Position numbers and translations under genes: made by a program. Positions 45,685 through 55,600 of a stretch of DNA of 64,000 nucleotides are shown here, one piece after another; position 1 is the first letter of the stretch, and every line of letters starts with the position of its first letter. This DNA comes from DSWT01 sp035373625 (lineage in GTDB: Bacteria; Chloroflexota; Anaerolineae; B4-G1; SLSP01). The DNA lies in NCBI GenBank assembly GCA_035373625.1, contig DAOSNS010000023.1:10871-74870 (forward strand). Direction: 5' to 3'. The notes beneath the pieces were generated by a model. It searched no databases. It was not told where the DNA came from and was given only the letters and a program-made list of their open reading frames with translations.

Positions 45685-47436
45685 ATGAGCATTATTGTAG
45701 GTATTGATTTAGGTACTACCAATTCCGGTGTTTCGATTGTGCGTAACGGCGTCCCGGTAATGCTGCTCAACGGCGATGAGCGCATTGTCCCTTCCGTTGT
45801 TGGCTACGCACCTGATGGACGCTGGCTGGTCGGCACACCGGCCCGTAACCAGTACGTCTTTGATCCCGATAACACCGTGCGTTCGATCAAACGCGCTATG
45901 GGCACGGCCACCCGTGTGACCATGGGCGGACGCATGTTCACCCCCCAGGAAGTTTCGGCCTTCATCCTCCGTGAAATGAAGAGCATCGCCGAGCGTAACC
46001 TGGGCGTTCCGGTGAACGAAGCCGTTATCACCGTGCCGGCTTACTTCTCGGATGCAGCGCGCCAGGCCACCCGCGATGCCGGCGAGATCGCCGGATTCGA
46101 CGTGCGCCGCATCATCAACGAACCGACGGCGGCGGCTTTGGCTTACGGCTTGAACCTGGGAGACGATCAACTCGCGCTGGTTTACGACCTGGGGGGAGGT
46201 ACGTTCGATGTTTCGCTGGTGGAGCTGATGGGGGGCGTCGTGGAGGTGCGTGCCAGCCACGGCAATACCCACCTGGGCGGCGACGACTTCGATGAGCGTC
46301 TGGCGCGGCTTGTCGCGGCAAAGTTCGAGGCAGATCACGGCATTGACCTGCGACAGGACCGACGTGCCTGGGCACGTTTGCAGCGTGCCGCGGAGATGGC
46401 GAAAATCACACTCTCCGATCGCCCCTTCGCGTGGCTCAGGGAAGAATACATTGCCGAGAAACGCGGCATCCCCCTGCACCTGGAATATGAGATCAGCCGT
46501 CAAGAATTCGAGGAGGTCATTGCCGATTTGGTCGAGCAGACGACCGAATCCATTGACCGGGTTTTGAGCGACGCCGGCGTCAGCCCGGAAGACCTGACGC
46601 AAGTTTTGATGGTCGGCGGCTCGTCGCGGGTACCGGCGGTGTGGGAACTGGTGGCCAATTATCTGGATACCGAGCCGCGTATGACGCTCAACCCCGAAGA
46701 AGTGGTCGCGCTAGGCGCGGGAGTGCAGGCCGCCATCATCGCCGGCGAACCGATTGACGCTATTCTCGTAGATGTGACGCCCTATTCGCTCGGCATCGCC
46801 GTGGCTGAGACTCGTCTGGGACGCATCATCCCCGATCGCTATAAGGTGCTCATTCACCGCAATACCACCATCCCCGTTACCAAAGAAGAAGTGTTCTACA
46901 CGCTTTTCCCGGATCAAGACACCATTGAAGTCGAAGTTTATCAGGGAGAACAACCGCAGGCATCGCAGAATACACTGTTGGGCAAATTCCTGGTTACCGA
47001 TCTGGAGCCGGAACACCCCGGGGAAGTGGCAACGGTGACGGTGAAATTCGATATGGACGTGAACGGCATCCTCACGGTTACGGCACGGGATCGCAAGACC
47101 GGTCGGCAGGAAAACATCACGGTCGAAGCTTCGCCCACGCGCATGAATGCTGCCCAGATTACGGCGGCACGGGAGGATTTGAGTGGCACGTATGAGGCGG
47201 GATCCATTCATACCGTCACGCCACTGGTGCCGCTGGAGGCCGACGCTACGTTGATGGCACGCGCTCACCGTCTGCTGGATGGCAACACGCTTGCCCCCGA
47301 CGATCGCGCGGCATTGGCGCAGTTGCTCATTGACATCAGCATTGCGCAGGCCGATCGGGATAAGAAACGTCTGGATATGCTTTCTGATGAGCTGTTAGAG
47401 ATGCTCTTTGACCTGGAAAGCGAGGACGAAGACTGA
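45685..47436 (+). CDS. Hsp70-family chaperone (DnaK-like, short lid)
   Basis: 583 residues. Phosphate 1 GIDLGTTNSGVSIV, connect and phosphate 2 LVYDLGGGTFDVSLVEL, adenosine motif VGGSSRVPAVWEL, interdomain region near DAILVDVTPYSLGIAV and the substrate domain (IPVTKEEVFYTLFPDQDTIE, MDVNGILTVTARDRKTG). Only about 105 residues follow the beta substrate domain, so the lid is shorter than in DnaK, and the ending is acidic (ESEDED) with no EEVK/EEVD-like tail. The nucleotide domain lacks the insert known from proteobacterial DnaK. ATP-driven folding with the J-like and GrpE-like partners is inferred from the operon; whether this is the main DnaK cannot be told. Confidence 0.93.
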   Translation: MSIIVGIDLGTTNSGVSIVRNGVPVMLLNGDERIVPSVVGYAPDGRWLVGTPARNQYVFDPDNTVRSIKRAMGTATRVTMGGRMFTPQEVSAFILREMKSIAERNLGVPVNEAVITVPAYFSDAARQATRDAGEIAGFDVRRIINEPTAAALAYGLNLGDDQLALVYDLGGGTFDVSLVELMGGVVEVRASHGNTHLGGDDFDERLARLVAAKFEADHGIDLRQDRRAWARLQRAAEMAKITLSDRPFAWLREEYIAEKRGIPLHLEYEISRQEFEEVIADLVEQTTESIDRVLSDAGVSPEDLTQVLMVGGSSRVPAVWELVANYLDTEPRMTLNPEEVVALGAGVQAAIIAGEPIDAILVDVTPYSLGIAVAETRLGRIIPDRYKVLIHRNTTIPVTKEEVFYTLFPDQDTIEVEVYQGEQPQASQNTLLGKFLVTDLEPEHPGEVATVTVKFDMDVNGILTVTARDRKTGRQENITVEASPTRMNAAQITAAREDLSGTYEAGSIHTVTPLVPLEADATLMARAHRLLDGNTLAPDDRAALAQLLIDISIAQADRDKKRLDMLSDELLEMLFDLESEDED

Positions 47437-47460
47437 GCTTTTAAGAGCCGTAAGGACTTT

Positions 47461-47485
47461 TAACACAGAGCATACAGAGCATAAA
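47461..47485. repeat. ACAGAGCATACAGAGCATA repeat
   Basis: A short copy of the ACAGAG dispersed family in the 67-bp gap between convergent hsp70 and glycosyltransferase genes; no terminator hairpin is evident. Confidence 0.6.
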
Positions 47486-47503
47486 ATCTGGCTCTAGATT
47501 CTG

Positions 47504-48535
47504 TCAGGGCAGCGGGATTTCGTAGGGGGGCGACATCAGTCTTTCCAGGTACGCCGCGTCCACGCGCCGGGTTGCCTGGATGGCGCGCCGCTTCCGCCAC
47601 ATTTTGGGGATGCCCCACACACCTGCCACAATACCGCGCAATGTCGCCCGCGCCGCTGCCCCACGCCATAGCCGCAACGCCTCCCATGCCAGTTTGAGTT
47701 GCGCGCCGAGCACTTCTCGCCAATACACGTGCCACAAATCGGCAGGGTAATTCTTCGTCAGTGTGTAGATGCGGTTGCGTCCGTCGTGAAACGAAGCGGT
47801 GACGCCTCCACCGGAAGCCTTCAGCTTGTGGTAGACGACCGCGTCCGGCACGTAGAGACAGCGCCAACCGGCCAATTGCGCCCGCCACGCCAGATCCACA
47901 TCCTCAAAAGAGAAGAAAAAGTCATCATCCAACAGGCCGATCGCATCCAGCATTGTTTTGCGGTAAGCGGCGCTGCCGCCGCACGCGCTGAAGACGTAGG
48001 CCGCATGGTTGTACTGTCCCTCGTCCTTCTGCCACACGCCGCGATTGTGGGCCAGCCCATCCGGTGTCACATAGTCACCCGCCGTGTGAAACGTGTCGCG
48101 TTGGTCGAAAAGTAGCATCTTCGACGCGACCAGTCCCACGTCAGGATGGCGATCGAATGTCGCCGCGACCGCTTCCAGCCAGCCCGAATCGGCCTCGGTG
48201 TCGTTGTTGAGCAAGACCTGAATCTCACCCTGGGCGGCGCGGAAACCGGCATTGCACGCGCCGGTGAAGCCACGATTTTCGCCAAGCGCCAGCACACGCA
48301 CGGCGGGATAGCGAGCGAGCACGTCGCGGGAATCATCCTGCGAGCCGTTGTCTACGACGATGACTTCGACGTGGGGATAAGTCTGGCGCTGCAAGCTATC
48401 CAGGCATACCGGCAGATGGTGCGCCCCATTCCAGTTGGGGATGATGACAGAGATGAGTGAATGAGCAAATGGAAGAATGGAAGGATGGTCGGTTTTCGCC
48501 GATTGGCCGATTCGCTGATTCGCTGATTCGCTCAT
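47504..48535 (-). CDS. Glycosyltransferase family 2 (rhamnosyltransferase-type)
   Basis: 343 residues, inverting GT-A fold: SLISVIIPNWNGAHHLPVCL, VEVIVVDNGSQDDSRDVL, CNAGFRAAQGEIQVLLNND (DXD-like metal site with NNDTE), and FFFSFEDVDLAWRAQLAGWR (acceptor-side ED motif). A C-terminal helix region follows. Such enzymes add rhamnose or similar sugars to surface polysaccharide; the upstream neighbour is an RmlD-type reductase. The first 27 or so residues (MSESANQRIGQSAKTD...) are outside the family fold and coded by GATTCGCT repeats. ATGA overlap with the upstream gene. Confidence 0.88.
   Translation of the reverse strand: MSESANQRIGQSAKTDHPSILPFAHSLISVIIPNWNGAHHLPVCLDSLQRQTYPHVEVIVVDNGSQDDSRDVLARYPAVRVLALGENRGFTGACNAGFRAAQGEIQVLLNNDTEADSGWLEAVAATFDRHPDVGLVASKMLLFDQRDTFHTAGDYVTPDGLAHNRGVWQKDEGQYNHAAYVFSACGGSAAYRKTMLDAIGLLDDDFFFSFEDVDLAWRAQLAGWRCLYVPDAVVYHKLKASGGGVTASFHDGRNRIYTLTKNYPADLWHVYWREVLGAQLKLAWEALRLWRGAAARATLRGIVAGVWGIPKMWRKRRAIQATRRVDAAYLERLMSPPYEIPLP
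48497..48535. repeat. GATTCGCT repeat forming the GT2 N-terminus
   Basis: Degenerate octamers (cgattggc, cgattcgct, gattcgct, gattcgctc) spanning the junction of the reductase and GT2 genes. They are read in the coding strand as AGCGAATC units. Confidence 0.7.
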
Positions 48536-49377
48536 TCTACGTATCCCGTCTCGTGCAGAAATTCGGCGAGCGCCTCTTGCCAGGGACGCAAGCGGATGCC
48601 GAGGGCCGCGGCGGCATGGTTCGCCAGAGGTGCATAGCGGGGTGGGGTGCTGGCACGCTGGAACTCCGCCGAGGTGATGGGGGTGAGGGGAACCTGCGTC
48701 CGTCCGCTCAAGCGCAGGATCTCCTGGGCAAATTCAAAACGCGAGGTGATCCCTTCGTTGGTGAGATGGTAGATGCCGTAGGCATGGGTTTCGATGAGCG
48801 TGACGAGGGCGTGCGCCAGGTCCACAACATAAGTCGGGTTAGCCACTTCGTCGGTGACGACTTTGAGGCTGCCGCGTTCGTCGGCCAACTGGATGATGCG
48901 GTGTGGGAAGTTGCGTCCTCCCGCCGCATAGAGCCATGCCGTCCGCACGATGTAGAAGCGCGTGAGCAGGTGCTGGGTGTACCATTCACCGGCCAGCTTC
49001 GAGCGCCCATAAGCGTTAATGGGATTGGTGGTAGCCCACTCGGAGTACGGCATGGTGGCACAGCCATCGAAGACTTCGTTGGTGCTCACGTAGAGCATCT
49101 CGGCATCCACAGCCGCCGCCGCGAGCGCCACGTTTTGCGTCCCCATGCCGTTGACGCGATACGCAAGTGCCGGGTCACGGGCGCAGCCGTCCACATCGGT
49201 GAACGCCGCCGGATGCAGGATAAGATCGGGGCGGATCTCCCGTGCCAACGCAAGCAGTGCCTGCCGGTCGGTGATGTCATGTTCCGGCAAATCGAGTCCC
49301 ACAACCTCATGGCCGCTCAGCAGCGGCAGCAACGTCCGTCCAAGCTGGCCTTTGTGTCCGGTGAGCAAGATGCGCAT
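48532..49377 (-). CDS. rfbD: dTDP-4-dehydrorhamnose reductase
   Basis: 281 residues from ATG 49377, six nt after AAGGAG; the longer frame upstream is unsupported. RmlD signatures: RILLTGHKGQLGRTL, DLPEHDITDRQALL, ILHPAAFTDVDGCARDPALA, STNEVFDG, the catalytic YGRSKLAGE (Tyr-x3-Lys), RTAWLYAAGGRNFP and PTYVVDLAHALV. It reduces dTDP-4-keto-rhamnose to dTDP-L-rhamnose with NADPH. The other rml genes are not in the window. Overlaps the GT2 gene by 4 bp. Confidence 0.9.
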   Translation of the reverse strand: MRILLTGHKGQLGRTLLPLLSGHEVVGLDLPEHDITDRQALLALAREIRPDLILHPAAFTDVDGCARDPALAYRVNGMGTQNVALAAAAVDAEMLYVSTNEVFDGCATMPYSEWATTNPINAYGRSKLAGEWYTQHLLTRFYIVRTAWLYAAGGRNFPHRIIQLADERGSLKVVTDEVANPTYVVDLAHALVTLIETHAYGIYHLTNEGITSRFEFAQEILRLSGRTQVPLTPITSAEFQRASTPPRYAPLANHAAAALGIRLRPWQEALAEFLHETGYVE

Positions 49378-49413
49378 ATTTGTCTCCTTATTGGGCTGAT
49401 ACAGGTTTAGATA

Positions 49414-49435
49414 CGCGGCTCTGGCGATCTGCTCG
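49414..49435 (+). repeat. 22-bp dispersed palindrome-like element, copy C
   Basis: CGCGGCTCTGGCGATCTGCT plus CG: the most degenerate of three copies (see 26850-26871 and 42077-42098). Confidence 0.4.
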
Positions 49436-49494
49436 AAGCCAGATAAAGTCACTGTAACAAGAATGACAAAGCCCTATTATACTGCAAGGGATAC

Positions 49495-49523
49495 TTTACG
49501 AAAGCCGAGTTTTTATATATACT
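49495..49523 (+). promoter_or_regulatory. Candidate promoter of the giant exported protein gene
   Basis: TTTACG (49495-49500), 17-bp spacer, TATACT (49518-49523). A leader of about 75 nt carries TATGATTATCACATA, a partial palindrome, and TAGGAG before the ATG at 49605. Oppositely, TATAAT on the minus strand (49481-49476) may serve the reductase. Confidence 0.5.
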
Positions 49524-49604
49524 ATGATTATCACATAGTTGGTTTCTTTGGAGAGGGTAGAAAAGCCGTTTTGTTACAACTAAGTTTGATATAGGAGATT
49601 ATAA

Positions 49605-52600
49605 ATGAAAACTAAACGACAAAGCCTCGAGTTTTGGAAGAGAGGGCTATGTCCGGTGGTCTTGGGCATGGTGCTGATTCTTACATTCCTCGTCTGGCCC
49701 TCACCATTGTTGGCGGCCGGCGGGCCGGGCGGTGTAGGCAGTGACGGGGGGGACTCGGATTTGCGGCTGTGGTTGCGCGCGGATAAGGGGGTGTACGCTG
49801 ATCCCGCCTGCTTGTCACCGGCGAATGTCGGTGTGGCGGTTGCGTGCTGGAGCGATCAAAGTGGCTATGGGTTGGATGTAACACAGGCCGATCCGGGGCT
49901 ACAGCCCGTTTATCGTTCGACGAAGCTGCTTGAATTCGACACCGACGTGCTTACCGGCACCCAGCCGGTGCAATTGTTTGCCACACCCAATTCTGGTTTG
50001 AGTGTCATCATCGCCTTCAAATCGGGAGTTTATACCCAGACATCGGTGCTGATGAACTATGGCAGCTCGGCAGCTCTGGATGTGGATCGCAATCTGGAAC
50101 TGGGGTACACATTCGGCGGGGAGGGTGATTTCGGCTTACACCGTGGCGGGGGAAACGCGACCGTAGCCGCGACGACACGGATTACGGCGGAACAACCTTA
50201 CATCTTCAGCACGGTGGTGTTGACCAGCGGCCTGGTACCGACGACGAGTGTGCGTTTGTACCTCAACGGCACGCCGGCGGCCTTGACTGCACTGGCAGGG
50301 GGCTGGCTCACAAGCGGCACTTATCCAACCACGACCGTGCCACTGGACATCGGCGCGCGCCGCGATGGCAATTTGCCGGCCTATCCCGATGTTGCGCCTG
50401 ACGCTTTTCACAAGGGTGATATTTCGGAAGTCATTGTTTTCACGACACCCCTCAATACGGCGCAACAGACGATCATCGAGAACTATTTAAGTGCAAAGTA
50501 CACCATTCCGTTGAATGTGGCGGCCACAAAGTATGTCCATAGTGCTTACATCTACGATGTCATCGGCATCGGCAAAGAAGCGGACGGGATGCATACCGAA
50601 GCGCGAGGTGCAGGGTTGATCTTGGAGAATGGCGGGTATTTGCGAGATGTTGGTGATTACTTGATGGCCGGACATCGCACGGTGGTCAATGTCTGGACAA
50701 ATGCATCTTTGCCGGCAGGGGTCAGCTCGCGTTGGGAGCGCAACTGGTATTTTGATAAAACGGATGTTGGAGATAACGGCGGCGCCATCACTCTGAAGTT
50801 TGATTTTAGCGAGGGGGATATTGAGGGCGAGCCAAACGGTATCTATGTCCTCTTGGGACGTTCCGGGACCGGTGGACGCTTCCGGGTAGTGCAGGCTTCC
50901 AGCTATATCGAGGGAGATCAAGTGATTTTCCCCAATGTTGTTGCCTTAAAAGATGGCTGGTCATATACGCTAGGTCAGGCTTCCGATCAATACTACTTTT
51001 TGGAAGATAGTCAACAACCCGGCGGGCCGGCGTTCAATTTTGAGGATATATCCGCAACGGGTACGGAGATTGTTTTTAGCCCGCTGGTGGACAACGGAAT
51101 GAGCGGGGCGCTGCCGTTGGGGTTTTCGTTCAATTTCTACGATGTCAACTACTCAAATGTATACTTGAGTACCGAGGGGTTCATCACATTTTTGCCGGGA
51201 CAACAGCCGAGCTCCGGTACGGCTGTGCCCATCCCCACCAATGATGTGCACAATGGCTTGATTGCCGGCTGGTGGAATGACCTGGACCAGCGGTACGGCG
51301 GAAAATTCTACTACGAGACCAGAGGGACAGCGCCGAATCGTCGCTTCATTGTGCAATACCACGCCCTGCCCTTAGTGGGGCCAGGGGGAGTGACGAGTAC
51401 CTTCCAGATCAAGTTGTTTGAAAGCTCCAATATCATCGAAGTGCATTACTTGAACGCCCAAACGCAGGTGAATACTTATGCCCTGGGCGGCATCGAAAAT
51501 CAAAGCGGAACCAGCGGTTTGCAATACTATTACGGCGATGCCAACATTGCCAATCTCGCGGTGCGGTACTCGCGGCCGTTGTTTTTGTTGGAGCAGATGG
51601 TCAACGATCCCACGCCGCGCATAGGGGACCGTATCACGTATACCCTCATCCTGCGTAGCAATTTCCCGGTGGCGACCACCGAGGCCGTGGTGAGTGACAC
51701 ATTGGACGCCGGTCTGGTCTTTGCCACGGAGGCCATCACGGTAACGCCCCCCCAGACGTTCAACCAGCTCCTTCAAGGGCAAATCTTACGGCTTGATGGG
51801 TTTACGTTAGGGGCAGGGCAGCGGATTACATTTACCATTCCGGTGACGGTGAACACGGATGTGGTGATGGGGGATCCCTTGCTTAACACGGCATTACTGA
51901 TGCACCCGGCGCTTTCTGCGCCACGAACGAGCGAGGTCAGCATCGTACCGGACAATTGCTGGGTGAATCTGAACGGTGCGATTTCCGATCAAGTGCAACC
52001 TATGCTTGATCTGGCCGCGCCCGGTGACGAGGTCAAAGTCGCAGGATATTGTTTGGATCTCTCGGCTCAGTGGGAAGGTGTGGAACAGGTAGCTTACATC
52101 AGCAAAACTTTGACCTTGCGCGGGGGCTATACGCCTGCCGACTGGACGACGGCTTATCCCACCGTGACGACCGTGTTGGATGCCCGGGGCCAGGGGCGTG
52201 TTGTGTTTGTTGCGCCGGGCGTGACCGTAACGTTAGCCAATCTGTATTTGATCAACGGAGATGCCTTCCAAAGCGGCAGTACGCAAAGCTATGGAGGTGG
52301 AGTGTATGCTGCGAACGCTCAATTGAGTGTGCAAGATGTGCAGCTCTATGACAACACTGCCCTGCTGGGGGGAGGCGTTTATGTATCCGGTGGAATGTTG
52401 AATTGGACTCGCGGTGCGGCGATGACCAATACTGCGTCTACCTCTGGTGGTGGGATATACCTGACCGACGGCGTCACCGTCTGGTTGAATGGCGTCGTTT
52501 TGCGCGCCAATGGATTGGAAAACAGCCTGTCTACCGGTCAAGGTGGTGCTGGTCTTTATGCTTTGAACAGTACGCTGGTATTGACCGGTCAGGTACAACT

Positions 52601-55600
52601 CTATGCCAATACCGGGGCCTATCAAGGCGGTGGCATTTACGTACAGAACACGCCGTTGACGGCGCAACAACTCATCGTCCGGGAGAACGGTGCAGACCGG
52701 GGCGGCGGGATGTTTGTCAGTGGCGGCACGGCGCAGTTGAGTGATCTGGATGTGCGTGATAATTACACCTGGGGGCGCTCTGGCCATGGCGGCGGCCTGT
52801 ACTTTTTGCAAAGTTCGGCGCAAATCTCGATGAGTCAACTTGTCTCCAATACGGCCAACGGCATCGGTGGCGCCATCTATGCCGATCGCACCAACGTTTT
52901 ACTGGTTTCCAGTGTCATCAGTCATAACTTCAGCCAGTTGGAAGGCGGGGGTGTTTATGCCAACAATGTTGTGAGTATGACCCTGCGGGACAATGACATT
53001 GTTAACAATCGGGGGGCCTCCGGTGCTGGCCTGTACGTCAATACCGGCACTCCGAACTTGAGCAACAACCGTTTTGTCGGCAACCAGACCTTTGTTTCCG
53101 GCAATGGTGGCGGTGTGATGCTTTATAAAACGAACAATGCCGTGGTTGTGGCTAATCTATTGGTGAGCAATACGGCGCGCTATGGCGGCGGCTTGTATCT
53201 CAACACCGACAACACGGCTGTTTTGACCAATAATCAGGTGTTCTTTAATTATGCCTCTTCAAATGGTGGTGGTTTGTATGTGCGTTCCAGCAATGTGTAC
53301 GTAGCGCATAATCAGATTATGACCAACACCTCGGCCGGTCTGGGAGGTGGCCTCTATTGTTATGGCGGGACGCCACAGTACGTCCAGAACACGGTGTCAT
53401 TTAACAGCACTGTGAATGGCGGAGGAGGTCTCTATTGTGCTGGCGGCAACCCAAAGTTTATAGAAAATGTTTTGGAATTCAATACGGCGAGCGTGGCCGT
53501 CATCAGTTATGGCGGGGGGATGGAGTTGGACAGCACTTCTGAAGCGCAGGTCACCGGCAACCGGCTACAGGCGAATAGTGCGCGGCGTGGCGGTGGTTTG
53601 TACATTCGTGATAGCGGTGCTGCGTTGGTGCAATCGAATGTCATCCTTTCAAACACGGCCAACCTGGGTGGTGGTGTGTATGTGAACAGCGGTTTGAGTA
53701 CGGCCGGGTTTCTCAGCAACACAATCGCCTTTAACACCGTCTCCGGTTCTGACAATCGTGGCGCCGGCGCCTTTATCAACGGCGGGGCGTCTCCCTGGGA
53801 ATCTAACATCATCTACAGCAATACTGCTCAATTGCGCGGCGGGGGAATCTATGTCAATACCTCCTCGGCGACTTTCCGTAATAACCGCATCGTTCTTAAC
53901 AGCGCCTTGAATTCTACGGATAGCGGCGGCGGCGTTTATGTCTTGGGGGGGACAGTCGCCTTAGTCGGCAATCAGATATTGACCAACACAACGCCTGGGT
54001 CTGGCGGTGGGGTTTATTTGAGCACGGTTGCGGCGGGTAGTACACTCCAACAAAACATCTTTGTCGGCAATACTGCGGCCAGGGGTGGGGGAATCTACAT
54101 TTATCGCGGACGGCCTGTGCTGCTTGGAAACCGCGTGCTGCAAAATGTGTCCACCAATACCACCGATGGCGGTGGCGGCATTTATATCTCTTCTAATGCC
54201 ACACAACTGATCTCTCTGGTGCGCAATATCGTGCAAGGGAATCAGGCGCAGGGATGGGGCGGTGGCCTGTATGTCTTTTCATCGGTACAAGACGTATTTG
54301 ACGGCAATGTGCTGTTCGCTAACACAGCGCAATCCGATGGCGGCGGGATATACCTGACGGATACCACGGCCCGGCTGTTGAATACCGTCGTTGCGGATAA
54401 TGTGAGTGTCACCGGCAGAGGGGGAGGCATCTATCTGGGGAGTTCTAGCGTGCGTTGGCTGCATACGACCATTGCTCGCAATGCCGACGCCTATCAAGTC
54501 GGTGTGCATCTCCAGAGTGGTTCGCCTGTTTTCACCAACACCATTCTCATCAGCCACACCATCGGCATATCGGTTGCTCAAGGTGCTGCGGTGACTTTCA
54601 ATGCCACGCTCTGGGGAAATGACACTAACGCAAGTGGGCCGGGCAGCTTAGTCGCCTATGGGCCGAGTGTGACCGGCAACCCCGACTTTCTGGCGCCCGA
54701 TGCCGGTGATTATCGCATCGGGCCGAGTTCGGCGGCGCTCGATGCTGGCGTGCCCGGCGGGGTTATGACGGATATGGAAGGTCTCTCGCGTCCTGTGCAT
54801 CTGGGATACGATCTGGGGGCCAGCGAATATCGTGGCACATGTTTTGTGCGACTGAACCAATCCTCTTATACCTACAGCTCGATTCAAGCCGCCGTGGACG
54901 CCAGTAACAGTCCTGACGATGTGGTGAAAGTCGCCGGGACCTGCACCGGTGTACACGCTCACGGCGCGTTGACCCAAACACTGTATTTGAACAAGCCGTT
55001 GACGCTGCAGGGCGGCTATACGCTGACTCAGTGGCTCTATTCCGACCCGGTGGCTTACCCTACCACGGTGGATGCGCTGTCTCTGGGGCGGGTGATCTAC
55101 GTTGCCGAGGGCGTGACCGCGACCGTGCGCGGCTTGCGTCTCCGGGGTGGCAATGCCGCTCTGGGGGGCGGCACAAATGTCGGCGGTGGTATCTATGCCG
55201 CCCAGGCCACCCTCACGTTAGAAGATGTCCAAATCTTTAACAACCAGGCGGCAAACGGCGGTGGAGTTATGGCCGATGCGGGTACGCTGCATCTGTCTGA
55301 GGTACAGCTTTTCAATAATACCGCTGTCAACGGCGGTGGCCTGTATGCTGATCATGCGGCATTGCGTCTCGCGCGCTCGCAAATCTTCAGCAATACCGCA
55401 GACTACGGCGGTGGCGTGTATGTGTATCGTTCTGCGGCCGCGCAGATCACCCGGAACACATTCCATCACAATACGGCTACTTCTGGCGGCGGGGCAATGT
55501 ACCTGGCGCAGAGTCCGGTGGACATAGCTTCCAACCACATCTTTGCTAACACGGGAGCGCGGGGCGGCGGATTGTATCTCGATGCCAGCGATGCGCGGCT

